DNA of 42,899 nucleotides from assembly GCF_008831285.2 (NCBI RefSeq), contig NW_022204684.1, positions 1-42,899 of the forward strand, given 5' to 3'. Of this stretch, positions 9,641-22,929 are shown piece by piece (within the stretch, counting starts at the first letter, position 1; each line of letters starts with the position of its first letter). Both the position numbers and the translations under genes were made by a program. The notes under the pieces are model-generated. The model was not told the DNA's origin and did not search any database. It worked only from the letters and a program-made list of their open reading frames with translations. Origin of the DNA: Nymphaea colorata (lineage: Eukaryota > Streptophyta > Magnoliopsida > Nymphaeales > Nymphaeaceae).

Positions 9641-9686
9641 GTTAAGCACATTCAATTAAATTACAAGTGAAACAAATTAGGTTAAC
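9619..9686. repeat. Hairpin at satellite orientation switch (left)
   Basis: GTTAACCTAATGTGTTTCAC at 9619 is answered by its near-perfect reverse complement ending at 9686, giving 24-bp arms around a ~20-bp loop. The switch from forward to reverse monomers happens in this hairpin. The equivalent hairpin in the other half is 19464-19531. Confidence 0.9.
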
Positions 9687-10882
9687 TTTATGACACCAAA
9701 TGAATAACCTATTAAGCAGATCCGTATTAAGAATCATTATAAATGTAATAACAAGTGAAACACATTAGGTTAACCATAAGACACCAACTGAATCACTCGA
9801 ATCTCATTCATTTTCATACAAACTTGTAATTTCGATCTACTAAATCGTTTAATATAGATATAACAACAAGTTAAACACATTCAATTAAGTATGCATGATC
9901 ATACGAATCATTTAAATCTCACTTGTATTGGTACGAACATGTGATTTCAATACTTTAGAACGTTCTCTATAGATGTAACAACAAATTCAACTCATTGGAC
10001 TAATTACACGCATTCAAAGTAATGCATAGATCTCATTTGTATCCATATTAACTTGCGATTTCAATCATTTAAATAATTCATTATAGATGTAATAACAAGT
10101 GAAATACACTAGATTAACTATAAGGGACAAATTTAATGACCTGACTCTCATTCATTTCCAAACGAACTTCTTATTTCAAGCCACTAAGTCATTCTCTATA
10201 CATATGTTACAAATGGCTACGCACACTCAATTAAATATAAGTGGTCAAATATATGTAATAAGAAGTGAAAATGAATCATTTAATCTCTCAAATAAATATA
10301 AGTGATCAAATATATGTAATAACAAGTGAAACATATTAGGTTACCTACAAGACACCAAATGAATCACTCAAATCTCATTCATTTTCATACAAACTTGTGA
10401 TTTCAATATACAAAATCATTCAATATAGACGTAACAACAAGTTAAGCACATTCAATTAAGTATGCGTGATCAAATGAATTACTTAAATCTCACTCGTATT
10501 GTGACGAGTGATTGAGTGTGCAAATGGATACAAATGAATGAGATGTAACAACAAGTTCAACTTATTGAACAAACTACAAGGGATCAAACTAATCCATAGG
10601 TCTCCTTTACATCCATATAAACTTGTGAGGGTTTATCGTTTAAATTGTTTATCATATATGTAATAACGAGTGAAACACATTAGGTTAATTATAAGACACC
10701 AAATGAATCACTTAAATCTCATTTATTTTCATACAAACCTGTGATTTCAATACACATAATCAAGCAATATGGATGTAACAACCAGTTAAGCACATTCAAT
10801 TAAGTATGTGTCATCATTTGAATCATTTAAATTGCACTTGTATTGATACGAACTTGTAATTTCAATCCTTTAGATCGTGCAC
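9641..10882 (-). repeat. Satellite core block 2 (reverse)
   Basis: The same ~115-bp monomer family on the minus strand (GTAACAACAAGTTAAGCACA-type boxes read on plus). A marker variant with a GACTCTCATTCATTT motif occurs at about 10141. The single ORF listed here (10099-10305) is chance within the repeat. Confidence 0.85.
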
Positions 10883-11150
10883 TATAGTCGTACCAATACG
10901 AGTGAGATTTAAGTGATTCTAATGAATATATTAAATGATTGAAATCACAAGTTCATATGTATATAAATGAGATCCACTGATACAAATGGGATTTATGCAT
11001 TACTTGGATCCCTTGTACTTAGTCCAACAAGTTGAACTTGTTGTCACATCTAAAGTGAACGATATACTACATTGAAATCACAAGTTTGAATCAATACGAG
11101 TCAGATTTAAGTGATTCATATGATCACACATACTTTATTGATTGCACTAA
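10883..11150 (+). repeat. Satellite core block 3 (short forward island)
   Basis: A ~270-bp island of forward monomers inside a reverse block. It repeats the internal sequence of block 1 (about 9260-9520). Its mirror-equivalent in the right half is the short reverse island at 16190-16585. Confidence 0.85.
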
Positions 11151-13780
11151 GTACATACACCTCTTAAATCTTACTTGTGTTGATACGAACTTGTGATTTC
11201 AATCCTTTAGATCGTGCACTATAGTTGTAACAATAAATTCAACTCATCGGACTAACTACACGCGTTTGTATCCAAATGAACTTGTGATTTCAATCATTTA
11301 AATCATGCATTATATATGTACTAACAAGTGAAGTACATTTGATTAACTATAAGGGGCCAATTTAATGACCTGACTCTCATTCATTTTCAAACGAACTTCT
11401 GGTATCAAAGCCACTCAGTAATTCTATATGTAAGTAAGAAATGGTCACGCACATTCAATTAATCTCTCAATTAAATAACAAGTGAAAATGAATCACTTAA
11501 TCTCTCAATTAAATATAAGTGATCAAATATATGTAATAACAAGTGAAACACATTAGGTTACTTATAAGACACCAATTGAATCACTCCAATCTCATTCATT
11601 TTCATACAAACCTATGATTTTATTCTACTAAATCATTTAATATAAACGTAACAACAAGTTAAGCACATTCAATTACGTATCTGTGATTTCAATTCCTTAC
11701 ATCGATCACCATAGATGTAAGAACTAGTTCAACTTATTGAACTAACTACAAGGGATCAAACTAATTCATTACATCTCCTTTATATCCATATAAACTTGTA
11801 AGTTTTAATCATTTAAAGCATTGATCAAGGATGTAAAAACAAGTGAAACACAATAGGTTAACTACAAGACACCAAATGAATCACTCGAATCTCATTCATT
11901 TTCGCACAAACTTGTGATTTCAATCTACTAAATCATTTATTATTGACGTAACAACAAGTTAAACACATTCAATTAAGTATGCATGATTACATGAATCACT
12001 TAAATCTCACTTGTATTCGTACGAACATGTGATTTCAATCCTTTAGAACGTTCCCTATTTATGTAACATCAAATTCAACTCATCGGACTAACTACACGTG
12101 TACAAATATAGTGACTTCTACCATTTGTATCCATATAAACTTGTGATTTCAACCATTTAAATCATTCATTATAGATGTAATAACAAGTGAAATACCTTAG
12201 ATTAACTATAAGGGACCAATATTGTGACTTGACTCTCATTCATTTCCAAACAGACTTCTTTTTTCAGGCCACTAAGTCATTCTATACGTATGTGACAAAT
12301 GGTTACGCACATTCTATTAAATATAAGTTATAAAATGTATGTAAGAACAAGTGAAAATGAATTACATAATCTCTCAATTAAACATAAGAGATCAAATGTA
12401 TGTAATAACAAGTGAAACAAATTAAGACACCAAATGAATCACTCAAATCCCATTCATTTTCATATAAACCAATTTTTTGAATTTACTAAATCATTTAATA
12501 TAAACGTAACAACAAGTTATGTACATTCAATTAAATATGCGTGATCAATTGAATCACTTAAATCTCACTCGTATTGATATGAACTTGTGCATCGATCACT
12601 ATAGATGTAACAACATGTTCAACTTATCGTACTAACTAGAAAGGATCAAACTAGTGCATAGGTCTCCTTTATATCCATGTAAATTTGTAAGTTTTAATTA
12701 TTTAAATCATTGATCATGGATGTAATAACATGTTAAACACGTTAGATTAACTATAAGACACCAAATGAATCACGCGAATCTCATTCATTTTCATAGAAAC
12801 TTGTGATTTCAATTCACTTAATCAAGCAACAAGGATGTAACAACAAGTTAAGCACATTCAATTAAGTATGCGTGATCAAATGAATCACTTAAATCTCACT
12901 CGCATTGAGACGAGTGATTTAGTGTGCGTATGGATACAAATGCATGAGATGTAACAACATGTTCAACTTGTTGAACAAACTACAAGGGATCAAACTGAAC
13001 TAATCCATAGGTCTCCTTTACATCCATATAAACTTGTGAGTTTTTATCGTTTAAATCGTTGATCATAGATGTCGTAACGAGTGAAACACATTAGGTTAGT
13101 TATAAGACACCAAATGAATCACTCAAATCTCATTTATTTTCACACAAACTTGTGATTTCAATTCACTTAATCAAGCAATATGGATGTAACAACAAGTTAA
13201 GCACATTCAATTAAGTATGTGTGATCATTTGAATCACTTAAATGGCACTTGTATTGATACGAACTTGTGATTTCAATCCTTTAGATCGTGCACTATAGTT
13301 GTAACAATAAATTCAACTCATCGGACTAACTACACGCGTTTGTATCCACATGAACTTGTGATTTCAATCATTTAAATCATTCATTATATATGTACTAAGA
13401 AGTGAAGTACATTTGATTAACTATAGGGGACCAATTTAACGACCAGACTCTCATTCATTTCCAAACGAACTTCTGGTATGAAAGCCACTAGGTCATTCTA
13501 TACGTAAGTAAGAAATGGTCACGCACATTCAATTAAATACAAGTGATCAATTATATGTAATAACAAGTGAAAATGAATCACTTAATCTCTGAATTAAATA
13601 TAAGTGATCAAATATATGTAATAAACAGATTAGGTTACTTATAAGACACCAAATGAATCAGTCCAATCTCATTCATTTTCAAACAAACTTATGATTTTAA
13701 TCTAATAAATCATTTAATATAGACGTAACAACAAGTTAAGCACATTCAATTACGTATGTGTGATAAAATGAATCGCTTAT
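11151..13780 (-). repeat. Satellite core block 4 (reverse)
   Basis: About 2.6 kb of reverse-orientation monomers. The GACTCTCATTCATTT marker variant occurs at about 11371, 12231 and 13446. With 10141 in block 2 this gives spacings near 1.2, 0.86 and 1.2 kb, indicating an irregular higher-order organisation above the 115-bp unit. Confidence 0.85.
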
Positions 13781-16189
13781 AGTTAATCTATAAGGAATGA
13801 TTTAAATTGTTGAAATCAGAAGTTTATATGGATGCAAATGGTAGAAGTCACTATATTTGTACACGTGTAGTTAGTCTGATGAGTTGAATTTGTTGTTACA
13901 TCTATAAGGAACGTTCTAAAGGATTGAAATCACATGTTCGTACCAATACAAGTGAGATTTAAGTGATTCATATAATCATGCATACTTAATTCAATGTGTT
14001 TAACTTGTTATTACGACTATAATAAATGATTTAGTAGATTGAAATCACAAGTTTGTGCGAAAATAAATGAGATTCGAATGATTCATTTGGTGTCTTGTAG
14101 TTAACCTATTGTGTTTCACTTGTTATTACATCTTTGATCAATGATTTAAATGATTAAAACTTACAATTTTATATGGATATAAAGGAGACCTATGCATTAG
14201 TTTGATCCCTTGTAGTTAGTTCTATAAGTTGAACTAGTTCTTACATCTATGGTGATCGGTGTACGGAATTGAAATCACAAGTTCGTATCAATACGAGTGG
14301 GATTTAAGTGATTCATTTGATCACACATACGTAATTGAATGTGCTTAACTTGTTGTTATGTCTATATTAAATGATTTAGTAGATTAAAATCATAGGTTTG
14401 TATGAAAATGAATGTGATTGGAGTGATTCAATTGGTGTCTTATAAGTAACCTAATGTGTTACACTTGTTATTACATATATTTGATCACTTATATTTAATT
14501 GAGAGATTAAGTGATTCATTTTTACTTGTTATTACATATAATTGATCACTTGTATTTAATTGAATGTGCTTGACCATTTCTTATTTACGTATAGAATTAC
14601 TTAGTGCCTTTGATACCAGAAGTTCATTTGGAAATGAATGAGAGTCAGGTCATTAAATTGGTCCCTTTTAGTTAAACAAATGTATTTCACTTGTTAGTAC
14701 ATATATAATGAATGATTTAAATGATTGAAATCACAAGTTCATGTGGATACAAACGCGTGTAGTTAGTCCGATGAGTTGAATTTATTGTTACAACTATAGT
14801 GCATGATCTAAATGACTGAAATCACAAGTTCGTATCAATACAAGTGCGATTTAAGTGATTCAAATGATCACACATACTTAATTGAATGTGCTTAACTTGT
14901 TGTTACATCCACATTGCTTGATTAAGTGAACTGAAATCACAAGTTTTTATGAAAATAAATGACATTTGAGTGATTCATTTGGTGTCTTATAATTAACCTA
15001 ATGTATTTCACTCGTTATGACATCTATGATCAACGATTTGAACGATAAAAACTCACAAGTTTATATGGATGTAAAGGAGACATATGGATTAGTTTGATCC
15101 CTTGTAGTTTGTTCAATAAGTTGAACTAGTTGTTACATCTCATTCATTTGTGTCCATACGCACAATCAATCACTGGTCTCAATACGAGTGAGATTTAAGT
15201 GATTCATTTGATCACGCATACTTAATTGAATGTGCTTAACTTGTTGTTACGTCTATATTAAATGATTTAGAATGTTAAAATCATAGGTTTGTATGAAAAT
15301 GAATGAGATTTGAGTGATTCATTTGGTGTCTTATAATTAACCTAATGTGTTTCACTCGTTATGACATCTATGATCAACGATTTGAACGATAAAAACTCAC
15401 AACTTTATATAGATGTAAAGGAGACATATCTATTAGGTTGATCTCTTGTAGTTTGTTCAATAAGTTGAACTAGTTGTTATATCTCATTTATTTGTATCCA
15501 TACGCACACTCAATCACTCGTCTCAATACGAGTGAGATTTAAGTGATTCATTTGATCACGTATAGTTAATTGAATGTGCTTAACTTGTTGTTACGTCTAT
15601 ATTAAATGATTTAGTATATTGAAATCATAGGTTTGTATGAAAATGAATGAAATTTGAGTGATTCATTTGGTGTCCTGTAGGTAACCTAATATGTTTCACT
15701 TGTTATTACATATATTTAATTGAGAGATTAAATGATTTATTTTCACTTGTTATTACATATATTTGATCAATATATTTAATTGACTATGCGTAGCCATTTG
15801 TTACATACGTATAGAATGACTTAGTGGCTTAAAATAAGAAGTTCATTTGGAAATGAATGAGAGTCATGTCATTAAGTTTGTCCCTTACAGTTAATCTAGT
15901 GTATTTCACTTGTTGTTACATATATAGTGAACGATCTAAAGGATTGAAATCACATGTTCATACCAATACAAGTGAGATTTAAGTGATTCATATGATCATG
16001 CATACTTAATTGAATGTGTTTAACTTGTTGTTACATTGATATTAAATGATTTAGTAGATCGAAATCGCAAGTTTGTGTGAAAATGAATGAGATTCGAGTG
16101 ATTCATTTGGTGTCTTATGGTTAACTTAGTGTGTTTCACTTGTTACATTTATAATGATTCTTAATACGGATGTGCTTAACAAGTGATTC
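13781..16189 (+). repeat. Satellite core block 5 (forward)
   Basis: Orientation switches at about 13780, which is the functional centre of the palindrome. The monomer box spacing measured at 15240, 15355, 15470 and 15584 gives a 114-115-bp unit. Successive monomers alternate between TTAACTTGTTGTTAC, TTTCACTYGTTATKAC and TTGAACTWGTTGTTAY types. Marker variants occur at about 14635 and 15855. Confidence 0.85.
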
Positions 16190-16585
16190 ATTTAACAAGT
16201 GAAACACATTAGGTTAATAATAGGGCACCGAATGAATCACTCAAATCTCATTCATTTTCATGCAAGCCTGTGATTTCAATCTACTAAATCATTTAACATG
16301 GATATAACAATAAGTTAAGTACATTCAATAAAGTATGCGTGATCATATGAATCACTTAAATCTGACTCGTATTGATTCAAACTTGTGATTTCAATGTAGT
16401 ATATCGTTCACTTTAGATGTGACAACAAGTTCAACTCATTGGACTAACTACAAGGGATCCAAGCAATGCATAGATCTCATTCGTATCAATGGATCTCATT
16501 TATATACATATGAACTTGTGATTTCAATCATTTAATACATTCATTACAATCACTTAAATCTCACTCGTATTGGTACGACTATAGT
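16190..16585 (-). repeat. Satellite core block 6 (short reverse island)
   Basis: A ~395-bp reverse island nearly duplicating 19500-19895, including the AATAGGGCACCGAATGAATC segment. It is the counterpart of the forward island at 10883-11150. Confidence 0.85.
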
Positions 16586-19490
16586 AGACGATCTAAAGGA
16601 TTGAAATTACAAGTTCGTATCTATACAAGTGCGATTTAAGTGATTCAAATGATCACACATACTTAATTGAATGTGCTTAACTTGTTGTTACATCCATGTT
16701 GCTTGATTAAGTAAATTGAAATCACAAGTTTGTATGAAAATGAATGAGATTCGAGTGATTCATCTTATAGTTAATCTAACGTGTTTCACTTGTTATTACA
16801 TTCATGATCAATGATTTAAATAATTAAAACTCACAAGTTTATATGGATATAAAGGAGACCTATGCATTAGTTGGATCCTTTGTAGTTTGTACAATAAGTT
16901 GAACATGTTGTTACATCTTTAGTGATCGATGCACAAGTTCATATCTATACGAGTTGGATTTAAGTGATTCGTTTGATCACGCATATTTAGTTGAATGTAC
17001 TTAACCTGTTGTTATGTTTATATTAAATGATTTAGTAAATTTAAATCATAGGTTTATATGAAAATGAATGGGATTTGAGTGATTCATTTGGTGTCTTACA
17101 GGTAACTTAATGTGTTTCACTTGTTATTACATATGTTTGATCACTTATACTTAATTGAGAGATTATGTGATTCATTTTCACTTGTTCTTACATACATTTG
17201 ATGACTTATATTTAATTGAATGTGCGTTACCATTTGTTACATACGTATAGAATGACTTAGTGGCTTGAAATAAGAAGTCTGTTTGCAAATGAATGAGAGT
17301 CAAGTCGATATATTGGTCCCTTGTATTTAATCTAATGTATTTCACTTGTTATTACATGTATAATGAATGATTTAAATGGTTGAAATCACAAGTTTATATG
17401 GATACAAATGGTTGAAGTCACTATATTTGTACACGTGTAGTTAGTCCGATGAGTTGAATTTGTTGTTACATCTATAGGGAACGTTCTAAAGGATTGAAAT
17501 GACATGTTTGTACCAATACAGGTGAGATTTAAGTGACTCGTATAATCATGAATACTTAATTGAATGTGTTTAACTTGTTGTTATGTTTATAATAAATGAT
17601 TTAGTTAATTGAAATCACAAGTTTGTGCGAAAATAAATGAGATTCGAGTGATTCATTTGGTGTCTTGTAGTTAACCTATTGTGTTTCTCTTGTTATTACA
17701 TCTATGATCAATGATTTAAATGATTAAAACTTACAAGTTTTAATGGATATAAAGGAGACCTCTGCATTAGTTTGATCCCTTATAGTTAGTTCAATAAGTT
17801 GACCTAGTTCTTACATCTATGGTGATCGATGAAAGGAATTGAAATCACAAGTTCGTATCAATACGAGTAGGATTTAAGTGATTCATTTGATCACACATAC
17901 GTAATTGAATGTGCTTAACTTGTTGTTACGTCTATATTAAACGATTTAGTAGATTAAAATCATAGGTTTGTATGAAAATGAATAAGATTGAAGTGATTCA
18001 ATTGGTGTCTTATAAGTAACCTAATGTGTTTCACTTGTTATTACATATATTTGATCACTTATATTTAATTGAGAGATTAAGTGATTCATTTTCACTTGTT
18101 ATTACATGTAATTGATCACTTGTATTTAATTGAATGTGCGTGACCATTTCATACATATGTATAGAATGACTTTGTGGCTTTGATACCAGAAGTTCGTTTG
18201 GAAATGAACGAGAGTCGGGTCATTAAATTGGTCCCTTATAGTTAATCAAATATATTTCACTTATTATTACTTATATAATGAATGATTTAAATGATTGAAA
18301 TCATAAGTTCATGTGGATACAAACGCGTGTAGTTAGTCCGATGAGTTGAATTTATTGTTACAACTATAGTGCACGATCTAAATGATTGAAATCACAAGTT
18401 CGTATCAATACAAGTGCGATTTAAGTGATTCAAATGATCACACATACTTAATTGAATGTGCTTAACTTGTTGTTACATCCATATTGCTTGATTAAGTGAA
18501 TTGAAATCACAGGTTTGTATGAAAATAAATGAGATTTAAATGATTCATTTTGTGTCTTATAATTAACCTAATGTGTTTTACTTGTTATTACATCTATGAT
18601 CAACGATTTAAACGATAAAAACTCACAAGTTTATATGGATGTGAAGGAGACCTATGGATTAGTTTGATCCCTTGTAGTTTGTTCAATAAGTTGAACTTGT
18701 TGTTACATCTCATTCATTTGTATCCATACGCACACTCAATCACTCGTCACAATACGAGTGAGATTTAAGTGATTAATTTGATCACACATACTTAATTGAA
18801 TGTGTTGAAATCATAAGTTTGTATGAAAATGAATGAGATTTGAGTGATTCATTTGGTATCTTGTAGTTAACCTAATACGTTTCACTTGTTATTACATACA
18901 TTTGATCACTTATATTTAATTGAGAGATTAAATGATTCATTTTCACTTGTTATTACATATATTTGATCAGTTATATTTAATTGAGTGTGCGTAGCCATTT
19001 GTCAAATATGTATAGAATGACTTAGTGGCTTGAAATAAGAAGTTCGTTTGGAAATGAATGAAAGTCAGGTCATTAAATTGGTCCCTTACAGTTAATCTAG
19101 TGTATTCCACTTGTTATTACATCTATAATGAATTATTTAAATGATTGAAATCGCAAGTTAATATGGATACAAATGGGATCTATGCATTACTTTGAATGCG
19201 TGTAATTAGTCCGACGAGTTGAATTTGTTGTTACATCTATAGTGAACGATCTAAAGGATTGAAATCACATGTTCGTACCAATACAAGCGAGATTTAAGTG
19301 ATTCATATGATCATGCATACTTAATTGAATGTGTTTAACTTCTTGTTACATCTATATTAAATGATTTAGTATATCAAAATCACAATGTGTTTCACTTGTT
19401 ATTACATTTATTATGATTCTTAATACGGATGTGCTTAACAAGTGATTCATTTGGTGTCATATAGTTGACCTAATGTGTTTCACTTGTAAT
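16586..19490 (+). repeat. Satellite core block 7 (forward)
   Basis: About 2.9 kb of forward monomers, against about 1.24 kb in the corresponding left block (9641-10882), so most of the length asymmetry between halves sits here. Marker variants occur at about 17290, 18206 and 19058. Confidence 0.85.
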
Positions 19491-19531
19491 TTAATTGAAT
19501 GTGCTTAACAAGTGAAACACATTAGGTTAAC
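19464..19531. repeat. Hairpin at satellite orientation switch (right)
   Basis: Mirror of 9619-9686: GTTGACCTAATGTGTTTCAC and its near-perfect reverse complement flank a ~20-bp loop. It is one mismatch weaker than the left hairpin. Confidence 0.9.
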
Positions 19532-20135
19532 AATAGGGCACCGAATGAATCACTCAAATCTCATTCATTTTCATGCAAGCCTGTGATTTCAATCTACCAA
19601 ATCATTTAACATGGATATACCAATAAGTTAAGTACATTCAATGAAGTATGCTTGATCATATGAATCACTTAAATCTCACTTGTATTGATTCAAACTTGTG
19701 ATTTCAATGTAGTATATCGTTCACTTTAGATGTGACAACAAGTTCAACTCATTGGACTAACTACAAGGGATCCAAGTAATGCAGAGATCCCATTTGTATC
19801 AATGGATCTCATTTATATACATATAAACTTGTGATTTCAATCATTTAATACATTCATTAGAATCACTTAAATCTCACTTGTATTGGTACAACTATAAATG
19901 TAATAACAAGTTCAACTCTTTGGATTAACTACAAGGTACCAAACTAATGCATTGATCCCATTTATATCCACATAAACTTGTGATTTTAATAATTTATTAT
20001 CGATATAATAACAAGTGAAATACATTACATTAACTTTAAATGACCAATTGAATAACTTGAATTTCATTCATTTTCATTCAAACTTGTGATTTAAATCCTC
20101 TAAATCTATTAATATGGATGTAACAACCACTAAAG
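19491..20135 (-). repeat. Satellite core block 8 (reverse)
   Basis: Reverse monomers leading into the single-copy part of the right arm. The mirror of block 1. Confidence 0.85.
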
Positions 20136-20971
20136 GATTACCACTAGATACTGAAACCCAATGTTTGCAAAGGTGATACACACTCAGACTTCGTGTCTCT
20201 CTCTGCCCATGGCAAAGGGAAAATGAGAAGTAAGGCAAGAAATTGCTGGCAAAAGACCAATGCCTGGCTAGGGGCCCGGTGTTAATCATTTATACACAAA
20301 ACTTGATAGTAACATAATTCAGCGAATAAATTCGTTTGACAAAAGTAGTACGCACTGACCTATACTTTACAAAAGGAACAAAAGAAAACAGTGCTTTGGC
20401 AATCTTTTCATGATTCGCCAGCTAACGAGAGGACAATGATCAAAATAACACAAAAATTACTCATGACTCATTATCTTGCTTTTGGTGCAATAATCAGAAG
20501 GTGACAGATGATGCATTATATTGCTTTTCACTCCGAATATATTCTTGTCGGAGTTTTGTCTTCATTATTTTGTTTCGCTACTTTCCGCCTCGGATTCCAA
20601 TATTCATCGTACTGCAAATTCATGGTGGAGGCAGAAGCCTTTTGTCTGGACACGACAATTCTGGCACTTGCGCTAGTGTCGTATAGCTTTCTTCAAACTC
20701 TTTTGTTTTTGGAATATTTTTGTACATGAGTTCTTCGTCTTGAAAGAATGCAACTTCTAGATAATCAACAAAATTGATTCTTTGAAATTTTCAGCACAGT
20801 GCTTCTTCCCATTTTGAACCTGCAACAAAATTTGAAATGTCTCTAAAGACATTGTTAGCATAATTGCCGTCGATGGAGTATTAGATTATCTAGTATAGTT
20901 TTCTTAATGGCCCATAACAAAATTTCTGTTTCGAATGAGGTCCATTTGAGGTTATTGACAATGCAGGTAAT
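20136..20971. other. Inner right-arm single-copy sequence
   Basis: Mirror of 8028-8875. No gene I can support; the ORFs at 20501-20729 and 20074-20289 are shadows of the same unassigned sequence. Confidence 0.4.
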
Positions 20972-21253
20972 TCTTCATGCAGCTGTGTAGTAGAAATCCA
21001 GTTTTGGATATCTGCGTTCTGCTGCATCTGTAAATTCTGGATAAAATTTTCTAGTTTTTTGATAGACCTTCCATCTACGCTCTGGTGTGTCAACCAACCA
21101 ATCTTCCCATTGCCTTTCAGTAGATCTCATCATCTTGCATTCTCTGGTGAGAGCGTCTAGTGAAGAATGGTGTACCCTTTTGACCAGATCAATTATAAAA
21201 TCATACTGGGTAGTAGAAGTTGCCACCAATCAAATCTTTGTGGGGAATGCGCG
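20972..21253 (-). pseudogene. Possible endogenous pararetrovirus RNase H tail, right arm
   Basis: Mirror of 7749-8027. On the minus strand it keeps YDFIIDLVKRVHHS and LDALTRECKM followed by the charged WEDWLVDTPERRW tail, but the W-rich start is frame-broken near 21225. A remnant of uncertain family, either Caulimoviridae-like or another RNase H-bearing retroelement. Confidence 0.35.
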
Positions 21254-21639
21254 GAAAAGGAGCGAAGAGAGAGGCCACATGAGAGGAAGGCCGACTAGGG
21301 GGAGTGTCTTGGAATCTAAACCTAAAGTAGGAAGTGAAAGTGGGAAAGATTAATTGCAACGGCAGATTTGTTGAAGATGACTCTTATTTTGGTTGACATA
21401 TAGGCCAAACTGCTAAAATATGTAGTAATATGGTTAGTATAACTTGTGTACGTAGTGCCCCCAAGTGAAGGTGTGCTTGGAAAGACCGACTTAGAAAAAC
21501 ACTTCAGTATTTTATTCATGTTATAATTCAAGTGAAGGTGTGCTATGAAGTGCAAAATGATCAAAGTACATCATTCAAAAGTGTCAAATGCAATCCGCAA
21601 ACAAGCCAAAAAAGAAAATGTAATGGAAAAGAATTGGTG
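21254..21639. other. Right-arm spacer
   Basis: Mirror of 7362-7748, with no recognisable domain. It may be the 5' part of the copia relic that follows. Confidence 0.4.
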
Positions 21640-22900
21640 CTCAGCCAAATTATCCATCACAAACCTTATATTCCTTAAGAAAGCATTTGTCTCATAATCC
21701 AATTTACAAATTCTTCAGCTCAACCACGATTGCCAAAAAGTGTCTAACTGTGAAGAATCCGTGGTTGACTTTCTCAACCATTTGATGTTTCTAACTGATT
21801 CACTTAGTTTAGTTGTTGAAGTTATAAAGGAGGATGTCTTAGTTATATATGCATGTACATAGTGGCTTAGGAAATGAATATAAAGGTTTTGTATAACTAT
21901 GACAACTTCAAAATCTCTTCCTTCATTCTGGGAAATACATGATATTCTCATAAATCAAGGGAAGTGATTAATGGTTGCCTTCTTTGCTCAAAATAGGTGT
22001 GACCTTGGCAAAGGTAGAGGTTGTATTAGAGGTGATAAATGATTCTAGAGTGTAGGAAAAGGTATATATCCAAGTTCATTACGGATAGAAAAGTCAAGTA
22101 ATTGGCCAATTATGTGGTAGGAGGAATAAAATGGCCAAGATTGCTGGAATTAACTAGAGGCATTCATGGAAATGACTATGAAGTCCAAGCAAGACAATCA
22201 ATGGCATCCAAATACAAGTACTGTGCATCATGTTGAGACTTTAGATCTATGTTTGATGCCAAATATGAGTGTTTTGGCTTAGTTGGTGTCATGGTAGGCA
22301 ATGATGTGAACGCCCCAATGACAAATTAAGGCAAATCAATTCAAAAATAAGAGGTTTCTATTAACCCATGACCATGTTTTACAAATAAAGTAAAATCTTC
22401 TATCCATATCTAATATATGCAAAGGTAAGAAGTGCAATATTGAGTTAACAAATCTTTTTTTTTTTGGTTAAGGATCAGATGAACAAGAAAATGCAGTTTG
22501 GAGAGGGGAAGCGGTAAAGACAATATATATGTCTAGCTAATGGATAAACGGGCAAGCGGCTGGAATAAAGTGGACCAATCCCATATGTTTGAATCTTTAT
22601 TTGCTAGTTTTTATCATACTACAATTTCAAATTTTGTGTGGCATGATAGATCAAGATAGGCTAGTAATTATGTAATGAATCTGCTGAGAAATGTTGATGT
22701 TATTTTGAAGGCAAAAAACAAAATACAGAAATATGTTTTAATGGCCATCTTACAAAATGTGGTTGTTTGCCATTTCAAATCTTTAATCATATTTAAAATT
22801 TTTCCTTTCTAAATAATGCATGTAGTCCTATGAGGACTCGTAATTGTTAGCCTGTTGTGGCACAATCAGAAGTTACGTGAAAGTTTGTTCATCTGCTGGA
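21640..22900 (+). pseudogene. Ty1/copia gag-protease-pre-integrase relic (D), right arm
   Basis: Decayed copia polyprotein readable in pieces. Gag: CEESVVDFLNHLMFLTDSLS at about 21745, then LPSFWEIHDILI at about 21910, the copia Gag helix pattern. Next comes a zinc-knuckle-like CQLCGRRNKMAKIAG near 22105 with the later ligands lost. Protease: WHPNTSTVHHV near 22205, where the family has W.PDSGA..HVT, so the catalytic Asp-Ser-Gly has become Asn-Thr-Ser. Flap: VGNDVNAP at about 22297 and NLLSISNICK at about 22390. Pre-integrase: VWHDRSR, then NYVMNLLRN, at about 22635-22700, matching the WH.RLGH.S block. Integrase core, RT and RNase H are missing before the LTR at 22930. The mirror is 6100-7361. 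Confidence 0.68.
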
Positions 22901-22929
22901 ATCTCTAGAGGGATTTGGTAGTGGAGAAC

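Larger units (their letters stand above)
232..13780 (+). repeat. Left arm of a ~28.5-kb palindrome
   Basis: From the CATGAATTAC block at 232 inward, the sequence reappears as reverse complement ending at 28783. The first ~340 bp of the arms differ at only about six positions, roughly 98% identity. Mirrored landmarks include 476/28539, 4389/24712, 5773/23226, 6070/22930 and 8722/20289. The outer ~8.6 kb is unique-plus-transposon sequence and the inner ~4.9 kb is satellite. I see no target-site duplication flanking the palindrome and no classical transposon terminus at 232. The differences between arms (SNPs, three indels) argue against a simple assembly fold-back, which would be near identical. 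Confidence 0.93.

Noticed and set aside
8876-20135. A CRISPR-like array
   Set aside because: The ~115-bp monomers are contiguous and degenerate with no unique spacers, and the context is a plant nuclear genome.
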